NCBI RefSeq assembly: GCF_004307425.1 | Contig: NZ_SEWZ01000001.1 | Span: forward strand, 435,662-499,661 | Source: Aquirufa antheringensis | Lineage (GTDB): Bacteria; Bacteroidota; Bacteroidia; Cytophagales; Spirosomataceae | Length of the DNA stretch: 64,000 bases | Direction of reading: 5' to 3' | Part shown: in pieces, positions 59,336-64,000 of the stretch | Position numbering within the stretch: the first letter of the stretch is position 1 | How the letters are laid out: each line of letters starts with the position of its first letter | Program-made: the position numbers and the translations under genes | Notes under the pieces: generated by a model | Database searches by the model: none | The model's input: the letters and a program-made list of their open reading frames with translations, nothing else | Told to the model about the DNA's origin: nothing

Positions 59336-59368
59336 GTTAATGGAAATTCTGGAAAGGGGATAATTATA

Positions 59369-59722
59369 TTACCAATCGCTATTAGACTTTTCAGTGATAT
59401 CTTCTTTCTTTCTGCTCGCCCTTTGACGTTTACTCTCTTCTAATTTTGCTAATTGGAGCGGGCTTAACTGCAGTGGTTTTATCTCAAAATTTTGAAATAT
59501 TTGAAGTTGTCCTAGTGCCCTTAAAATTTGAACTAGAGATAGAAGTGTGATGCTACTACCATTTTCTATTTGAACAACCGTAGAACGATTAACACCAGCC
59601 GCAGTTGCCACTTGTTGCTGCGTTTTATTCTGCTGCAATCGCGTTTCTCGGATAAACGTACCCAGCATTTCTAATAGCGCAGGGTCGCTCATCGCGTGCC
59701 AATAGTTGATTCCTTTTTCCAT
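59369..59722 (-). CDS. Orphan XRE/HipB-like repressor
   Basis: The protein has 117 residues with a helix-turn-helix IRETRLQQNKTQQQVATAAGVN and a charged, basic C-terminus. The layout is like HipB-type antitoxins, but no hipA follows; it ends facing the convergent HTH antitoxin gene. An operator-like palindrome lies just upstream. Confidence 0.8.
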   Translation of the reverse strand: MEKGINYWHAMSDPALLEMLGTFIRETRLQQNKTQQQVATAAGVNRSTVVQIENGSSITLLSLVQILRALGQLQIFQNFEIKPLQLSPLQLAKLEESKRQRASRKKEDITEKSNSDW

Positions 59723-59740
59723 TTTCAGTTTCCAGATCTA

Positions 59741-59762
59741 TGCTAAAATATCAATTTTAGCA
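59741..59762. promoter_or_regulatory. Operator-like palindrome upstream of orphan XRE gene
   Basis: TGCTAAAAT (59741-59749) and ATTTTAGCA (59754-59762) form a perfect 9-bp inverted repeat with a 4-bp spacer, about 20 bp upstream of the start. Confidence 0.65.
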
Positions 59763-59864
59763 TTATTGTTGGTAAATTCCATCACAAATATACATTTTAT
59801 TCATTAATGATGGGAAATAGCAACAATTATTTTGATGAAGTCTGTCTTGTGTAAACAATCGGCA

Positions 59865-60254
59865 CTAACCATTTGTCAATGGCTTATACTCAAACTTCAT
59901 CAGCTCCTCCAGTGAGATGTACTCTAAAGTCTTAACATGTGTCGCCTTTAATAGGATGGGAGGTGCCACGTTAGCTTGATAAGCCTCTATCCATCTCGAT
60001 ACACAAAGGCACCATTTATCTCCCTCCACTAGACCTTTAAAACCAGATGCGGGGTAATCAACGGTTAAGTCGTTCCCTCTACTTTTGGAAAACTGTAAAA
60101 ATTCATTGGTCACCACAGCACAAACCGTATGTGTCCCTCTATCGTTCACACCCGTGTTACAGCAACCATCTCGATAAGCCCCCGTCATAGGACTCGTTCC
60201 ACAAATCAGTAAGGGCTCGTTGAAAACATTGAGAGAATTATTCATTTGGGTCAT
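59865..60254 (-). CDS. DUF2237 family protein
   Basis: The protein has 129 residues (an ATG at 60245 is an alternative). The family signature LICGTSPMTGAYRDGCCNTGVNDRG and the GNDLTVDYP and GDKWCLCVSRW segments are complete. Members have conserved Cys and are of unknown function. Transcribed alone. Confidence 0.88.
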   Translation of the reverse strand: MTQMNNSLNVFNEPLLICGTSPMTGAYRDGCCNTGVNDRGTHTVCAVVTNEFLQFSKSRGNDLTVDYPASGFKGLVEGDKWCLCVSRWIEAYQANVAPPILLKATHVKTLEYISLEELMKFEYKPLTNG

Positions 60255-60334
60255 TTAGGGATTTATTGTGCGTATAAAGCTATGTTTTTTTAACTAAAAT
60301 AAGCTAAGGGCAGATCTAAATGTAGGGCAATAAA

Positions 60335-60360
60335 AAAACCACCTCGTTTGAGGTGGTTTT
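60335..60360 (-). terminator. tRNA-Val terminator
   Basis: An 11-bp perfect stem AAAACCACCTC / GAGGTGGTTTT with loop GTTT lies just downstream of the tRNA on the minus strand and ends in a T-run. Confidence 0.88.
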
Positions 60361-60362
60361 TG

Positions 60363-60437
60363 TGGTCCCACTAGGATTCGAACCTAGGACCCCCTGCTTG
60401 TAAGGCAGGTGCTCTGAACCAGCTGAGCTATAGGACC
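60363..60437 (-). tRNA. tRNA-Val (anticodon TAC)
   Basis: This is a 75-nt cloverleaf on the minus strand. Acceptor stem GGTCCTA pairs with TGGGACC with one G-T pair. The anticodon stem CCTGC/GCAGG carries loop CTTACAA with anticodon TAC. The T-loop GGTTCGAATCC is present. CCA is not encoded; the sequence continues CAAAA after the discriminator A. Confidence 0.92.
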
Positions 60438-60585
60438 ATTTCGTTGAATTGGTTTGCAAATATCTTATTTTATTTTAAAATATGCAAGTCTGGGTTTGAA
60501 AAAAGTTGATAAATTTTGTCTCAGAGGCCCTTTTCTTTGATTATCTGCCTGAAACACACCATCTTTGCGGCAGAAAAATATTTTT

Positions 60586-61398
60586 ATGGAATCATTGCTT
60601 TCGGTAGATAGTATTGTCAGTTTATTGACATTGACGTTTTTGGAGATCGTATTAGGGATCGATAATATCATCTTTATTTCGATTACGGCCTCCCGCTTAC
60701 CTAAAGAGGAGCAGGGCAAGGCGCGCAATATCGGTCTTATGCTGGCGATGGTTTTCCGCATTATCCTGTTGTTTGGGATCTCGGTCTTGATTTCGCTGCA
60801 GCAACCCTTCACGCACATCGACTATCCGTGGCTGAAGGCCGCACCGTCTGGCCAGGCGATCATCCTCTTTGTGGGTGGCTTGTTCCTACTCTATAAAGCG
60901 ACGAATGAAATCTTCCAAAAGCTAGAAGGCGAGGAGCACGAAGTCTCCACCACAAAGAAAGCCGTTAATTCAGTGGCCAAAGTCGTAACCCAAATCGCCC
61001 TCATCAACCTCGTCTTCTCCATAGACTCCATCTTAACGGCCATAGGCCTAACCAATAACATGCCGGTGATGATTATCGCCGTAGTCGTATCTGCGTTAAT
61101 TATGATGGGATTCTCGGGCCCAGTCGGCCGCTTTGTGAACAATCACCCGTCCTTACAGGTTTTGGGACTATCCTTCTTAATCATGATCGGCTTCATGCTG
61201 ATCGCAGAAGCGAGCCACGACTCTGAACTAACCATCCTAGGCAACTCCATAGGCCAGATCCCTAAGGGCTACCTCTACTTCTCCATCGCATTCTCCCTAT
61301 TCGTAGAATTCATCAACATTCAGATGCGCAAGCGCAGCACGAAGAAGGTGGAGATAAACGATATGAAGAACCAGGCGGAACGCGAGGGTATCATATAA
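60586..61398 (+). CDS. TerC-family integral membrane protein
   Basis: The protein has 270 residues from the ATG at 60586 (a TTG at 60565 is unlikely). It has about seven membrane segments, with FLEIVLGIDNIIFISI and the mirrored INLVFSIDSILTAIG, the acidic motifs that mark TerC/YjbE transporters. Such proteins move Mn2+ or other metals out of the cell. A strong terminator follows. Confidence 0.92.
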   Translation: MESLLSVDSIVSLLTLTFLEIVLGIDNIIFISITASRLPKEEQGKARNIGLMLAMVFRIILLFGISVLISLQQPFTHIDYPWLKAAPSGQAIILFVGGLFLLYKATNEIFQKLEGEEHEVSTTKKAVNSVAKVVTQIALINLVFSIDSILTAIGLTNNMPVMIIAVVVSALIMMGFSGPVGRFVNNHPSLQVLGLSFLIMIGFMLIAEASHDSELTILGNSIGQIPKGYLYFSIAFSLFVEFINIQMRKRSTKKVEINDMKNQAEREGII

Positions 61399-61428
61399 TT
61401 AAAAAGCCCCAGAAGGGGCTTTTTAATT
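61397..61428. terminator. Bidirectional terminator, terC / hepT
   Basis: A 14-bp perfect stem AATTAAAAAGCCCC / GGGGCTTTTTAATT with loop AGAA lies between the two convergent genes. Confidence 0.9.
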
Positions 61429-61437
61429 ATATATTGT

Positions 61438-61776
61438 TTATTCACCTGATAATTCTTGAACCTCTTTTTGAAGAATGGGAAGGTGGTTGATAACAATACC
61501 CCAGACAATTTCGTCAGACACAGAATCATAGCCATGAATAATTCTATTTCTCGTGTCTACTATTTTGCGAGAATTGGTGATTTCAATAGTAGTATCTTTG
61601 GCCATAATTCTACTTAAAGCTTCTCCTATGATCTCAATATTTCTTTCGACCGCTCTTCTGGTGCGAATGTCATTTCTGTAACTGGAATATTCTTTGGGGA
61701 TATCAGTAAAGAAACTATCAATTTCCATGATAGAACTTAATATATCGTACAGCCACGCCTTTATCTCAATATCCAT
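61438..61776 (-). CDS. hepT: HepT-like RNase toxin
   Basis: The protein has 112 residues from the ATG at 61776 (TTG at 61782 is less likely). The RX4HXY active-site motif is visible as RNRIIHGY. The sequence ends with the helical ILQKEVQELSGE. It is paired with the MntA-like nucleotidyltransferase upstream by an 11-bp overlap. HepT cleaves RNA, and MntA adds AMP units to silence it. Confidence 0.85.
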   Translation of the reverse strand: MDIEIKAWLYDILSSIMEIDSFFTDIPKEYSSYRNDIRTRRAVERNIEIIGEALSRIMAKDTTIEITNSRKIVDTRNRIIHGYDSVSDEIVWGIVINHLPILQKEVQELSGE

Positions 61777-62068
61777 AAACAAGTTCCTTAGTTTGATTAA
61801 CGACTTGTTTAAAATAAGGATTCTTGATGGCTTGTGCCTCTAGTAAATCGATGGGACGATTGAATATCTCTTGTAAGGAGAACTTGAAATCAAAATAATT
61901 GTCAGCGTATTCATTGACGTTTACATCATCAAAATCGACGAGTAAATCAATGTCACTATGAGAGTTGAATTGAGGCGTTAGAACAGAGCCAAAAGCATAC
62001 AAGCTCTTTACCTTGTGGTTCGCACAAAGGGCATTGATTTCATTTTTGTATGCTGTAAGCGTGTTCAT
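61766..62068 (-). CDS. mntA: MntA-like nucleotidyltransferase antitoxin
   Basis: The protein has 100 residues. The minimal nucleotidyltransferase motif is intact: G27-S28, ten residues, D39-I-D41 (FGSVLTPQF...SDIDLLVDF). It is the first gene of the pair, overlapping hepT. It acts by adenylating the HepT active-site tyrosine. It diverges from no neighbour; thioredoxin lies further along the same strand. Confidence 0.85.
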   Translation of the reverse strand: MNTLTAYKNEINALCANHKVKSLYAFGSVLTPQFNSHSDIDLLVDFDDVNVNEYADNYFDFKFSLQEIFNRPIDLLEAQAIKNPYFKQVVNQTKELVYGY

Positions 62069-62115
62069 AATACGAATTAGAACGTAAACTTAACGTAAAT
62101 CAATGCCGAAGCAAA

Positions 62116-62529
62116 CTATTTAATACTTTTCGCAATCGCTAGCAGCTCTTTCGCGCCACCCTGCGGCAGGCCTAGAACCTTCTTCTTCACTTTGCCTGAG
62201 GCATCTAAAAAGAAGACCGTAGGATAACCTTCTAATGGATACATATTCGCTAAGGCTGGGCCTTCTCCCGCTTCCATGTCCACACCGATAGACACGAAGT
62301 GTTCGTTGATGTAAGCGCCTAATTCTGGATTAGGGAATACCTTTGACTTTAATACCTTACAAGGACCACACCAAGTCGTATACGCATCGAACATGATGCC
62401 TTTGTTCTCTTTCTTGGCTTTGGCCATCGCTTGTCTGAAAGTTCCTTCGAAGAAACGTACACCCGCTGGCTCGTCTTGCGCAGTTGTGGTTAACGAGATG
62501 GCTAATAGGGCAATTAGTAGGTATTTCAT
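62116..62529 (-). CDS. Thioredoxin-family periplasmic protein
   Basis: The protein has 137 residues from the ATG at 62529; the upstream start at 62556 would add residues before a clear signal peptide (MKYLLIALLAISLTTTAQ). The redox motif W-C54-G-P-C57 and the helix KVLKSKVFPN fit a thioredoxin-like reductase or disulfide enzyme. The C-terminal half contains GYPTVFFLDASG with the cis-Pro. It is exported, so it acts on envelope disulfides. Confidence 0.88.
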   Translation of the reverse strand: MKYLLIALLAISLTTTAQDEPAGVRFFEGTFRQAMAKAKKENKGIMFDAYTTWCGPCKVLKSKVFPNPELGAYINEHFVSIGVDMEAGEGPALANMYPLEGYPTVFFLDASGKVKKKVLGLPQGGAKELLAIAKSIK

Positions 62530-62544
62530 AGGTTTAAGTCGGGA

Positions 62545-62642
62545 GTCGCTAGTCACTAGTCACTAGCAAAATTTTAAATTATATCTCTACTCTATAATCT
62601 TTGCTCTTTAACTGTCGACTATCGACTAGCGACTGTCGACTA
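62545..62642. repeat. Heptad tandem repeats in inverted orientation (locus B)
   Basis: On the plus strand three 7-nt units run 62545-62565 (GTCGCTA, GTCACTA, GTCACTA). On the minus strand a GAGTAGA-type array covers about 62583-62611 (GAGCAAA, GATTATA, GAGTAGA). Four further 7-nt units occupy 62612-62639 (CTGTCGA, CTATCGA, CTAGCGA, CTGTCGA in plus orientation). AGTCGCTAGTC (62544-62554) is the exact complement of GACTAGCGACT (62624-62634). The locus separates dnaN from the thioredoxin gene, as locus A separates its two genes. Confidence 0.7.
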
Positions 62643-62692
62643 TGTTAAATTCATACAATTAATCCGGAGGATTAATTGTATGAATTTAACAT
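62642..62692. repeat. Perfect 24-bp inverted repeat covering dnaN stop
   Basis: Arms at 62642-62665 and 62669-62692 are perfect complements with a 3-nt loop. The right arm encodes the last seven codons of dnaN including the TAA at 62672-62674, so the left arm mirrors the end of that gene. It lacks a T-run on the minus strand. Confidence 0.8.
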
Positions 62693-63796
62693 CACCGGCA
62701 TCACAAGTAACAAAATATCCTCATTCTCATCTTGATCCGATGGAATAATTAATCCAGCCTTGTTAGGCTCGCTTAATTTGATGTCTACGAATTTCGCAGA
62801 AAGGTTTGATAACAATTCAGAAACTAATTTCGCGTTGAAACCGATCTCCATGTCTTTTCCTGCGTAGTCGCAAGCAAGTACTTCGTTCGCCTCGTTCGAG
62901 TAATCCAAGTCCTCTGCTGAAAGCGTTAACTTGTTCGCAGATAGCTTTAAGCGGATTTGGTGGGTTGTTTTATTCGAGTAGATCGAGATACGTTTTACCG
63001 AGCTCAAGAACTCTAAACGGTTGATCGTTAAGATCTCGTTGTTTTCTTTCGGGATCGCGTTCTCGTATTCTGGGAAGCGCTCGTCGATGATACGGCAGAT
63101 TAAGGAGAAGCTTTGGAAGCTGAAGAAAGCGTTTGAGGCGCTGAATTCAACGGTTACGTTCGTGTCATCTGCAGGTAGCGTGGATTTTAATAGGGCCAAA
63201 GCCTTCTTTGGCAAAATCAAACTACTCTGTGCATCCGGACGAATGTCATTACGACGGTAACGCACTAAACGGTGACCGTCAGTGGCTACAAAGTTCGTGT
63301 GATCGCCCATCATTTGGATTAAAACACCGGTCATCGCTGGACGCATATCGTCGTTAGAAACCGCTAATAAAGTATTGGCGATCGCTTCTCCTAAGACCAT
63401 AGATGTTAACGAAATCGTTTGATTCTTCGCTACTTCTGGGATACGTGGGAAGTCGATAGGGTTTTCGCCTGATAATTTGAAACGACCGTTTTGAGTCGAG
63501 ATCTCAGCGCCAAAAGTCGCTTGATCCGCCGAAATCGTCACCGGTTGCTCTGGTAAGCTACGTAAAGTCTCTAACAATAAACGCGCTGGTAAAGCGATCG
63601 ATCCGTTTTCGAATCCTTCCACTTCTAAACGCGTCGTCATCACCGTTTGTAAGTCTGATGCCGTTAAGATCAAGGTATTACCCTCTAATTCCACTAAGAT
63701 GTTCTCTAAGATAGGAATGATAGGATTGCTAGCAACCACACCATTGATGGCTGATAATTGCTTTAATAAGACATTAGAGGCTACAAGAAACTTCAT
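62672..63796 (-). CDS. dnaN: DNA polymerase III beta subunit (sliding clamp)
   Basis: The protein has 374 residues, the usual clamp length, with the three-domain repeat layout. The N-terminal start MKFLVASNVLLKQLSAINGVV and the central FVATDGHRLVRYR segment (with its TDGHRL core) are diagnostic. It forms the ring that holds the replicase on DNA. Its last codons form part of a long inverted repeat. Upstream lies a gldG-like gene on the same strand. Confidence 0.95.
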   Translation of the reverse strand: MKFLVASNVLLKQLSAINGVVASNPIIPILENILVELEGNTLILTASDLQTVMTTRLEVEGFENGSIALPARLLLETLRSLPEQPVTISADQATFGAEISTQNGRFKLSGENPIDFPRIPEVAKNQTISLTSMVLGEAIANTLLAVSNDDMRPAMTGVLIQMMGDHTNFVATDGHRLVRYRRNDIRPDAQSSLILPKKALALLKSTLPADDTNVTVEFSASNAFFSFQSFSLICRIIDERFPEYENAIPKENNEILTINRLEFLSSVKRISIYSNKTTHQIRLKLSANKLTLSAEDLDYSNEANEVLACDYAGKDMEIGFNAKLVSELLSNLSAKFVDIKLSEPNKAGLIIPSDQDENEDILLLVMPVMLNSYN

Positions 63797-63871
63797 TATA
63801 ATTTAGCTTTAAGATACGTGTAAAAGGGTTTTCGACAGGCTGTCGTTCAAACCTTGAAGTTAAAATAATTT

Positions 63872-63890
63872 AAGCTTTCTACCAAAGCTT
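63872..63890 (-). terminator. Possible terminator after gldG-like gene
   Basis: AAGCTTT (63872-63878) and AAAGCTT (63884-63890) form a 7-bp stem with a 5-nt loop, followed on the minus strand by AT-rich sequence with TTATTTT. It is immediately downstream of the stop at 63891. Confidence 0.5.
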
Positions 63891-64000
63891 TTAGCGATTG
63901 TATTTCCGCTTTCGGTAAAACACAACCCCTAAACTCAGCAACGTCGCAAAAAGAAGTGGCACCGCAATATTAATCACTTGGTAGAAGGTGCCGTCTGCTT
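63891..64000 (-). CDS. gldG: C-terminal end of a GldG-like membrane protein (partial)
   Basis: Only the last 35 or so codons are visible on the minus strand, with the rest beyond the right edge. It reads FYQVINIAVPLLFATLLSLGV followed by a membrane exit and VFYRKRKYNR. This matches the C-terminal membrane helix and basic tail of gliding-associated ABC transporter protein GldG, which lies next to dnaN in several Bacteroidota. The call rests on the tail and the neighbour only. Confidence 0.5.
   Translation of the reverse strand, partial: ADGTFYQVINIAVPLLFATLLSLGVVFYRKRKYNR

Noticed and set aside
63833-63845. CGACA-GGC-TGTCG palindrome between dnaN and the gldG-like tail
   Set aside because: It has a 5-bp stem without T-run or neighbours of the same type; too short to call.
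1-64000. CRISPR array
   Set aside because: No regularly spaced repeats of 23-40 bp with unique spacers were found; the heptad arrays have a 7-nt period without spacers.

Overview
The window looks like the chromosome of a Bacteroidota bacterium, most likely an aquatic Cytophagales member of the Aquirufa/Spirosomaceae type (an inference, not a database result). The pointers are an outer-membrane TonB-dependent transporter, many secreted proteins with signal peptides ending in A-Q, AT-rich promoters with few Shine-Dalgarno sequences, a gldG-like gene tail beside dnaN, and a rhodopsin/retinal/carotenoid cluster typical of surface-water Bacteroidota.

Layout. 1-10.4 kb: envelope and catabolic genes on both strands: a truncated TonB-dependent transporter, a cytochrome c-fused PQQ sugar dehydrogenase, an M14 peptidase, an alpha/beta hydrolase and two type-B carboxylesterases. 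10.4-20.6 kb: small housekeeping genes (HMA protein, flavin reductase, DUF1569, HI0933-type flavoprotein, cupin, Crp-like regulator), more secreted hydrolases and an acyl-CoA thioesterase. 20.6-24.7 kb: a proton-pumping rhodopsin, then Blh (retinal synthesis) and lycopene cyclase (beta-carotene synthesis), then a GH10 xylanase. 24.7-33.7 kb: an operon of two paralogous membrane proteins plus an esterase, an AraC-type membrane regulator, and further serine and alpha/beta hydrolases. 33.8-48.6 kb: hipBA, glycosyltransferases, fasciclin, HDAC-like and dipeptidase genes, interleaved with toxin-antitoxin modules and remnants (a zeta toxin stub, a RelE/ParE-like gene with an internal TGA, Fic, PIN). 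48.7-56.5 kb: an AT-rich defence island: WYL regulator, very acidic protein, a giant GIY-YIG/helicase/N6-adenine methyltransferase polypeptide, a methyltransferase-like partner and a PIN-like protein. 56.5-60 kb: an array of short direct repeats resembling a transposon end, a second Fic gene, a GNAT-like/HTH pair and an orphan XRE regulator. 60-64 kb: DUF2237, tRNA-Val, TerC, HepT/MntA, thioredoxin, dnaN and the gldG-like tail.

The genes cooperate in three ways. The cyclase makes beta-carotene, Blh cleaves it to retinal, and the rhodopsin uses retinal; a glycine in helix E suggests the pump may also bind a carotenoid antenna. The many secreted esterases, serine hydrolases, peptidases and the xylanase fit a polymer-scavenging lifestyle. 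The right half is a defence and addiction region with several decayed modules.

The least explained signals are two intergenic loci built from 7-nt tandem repeats in inverted orientation (1995-2081 and 62545-62642), a perfect 24-bp inverted repeat covering the dnaN stop codon, and three similar sites around the WYL regulator gene. No CRISPR array and no intact insertion sequence were seen.
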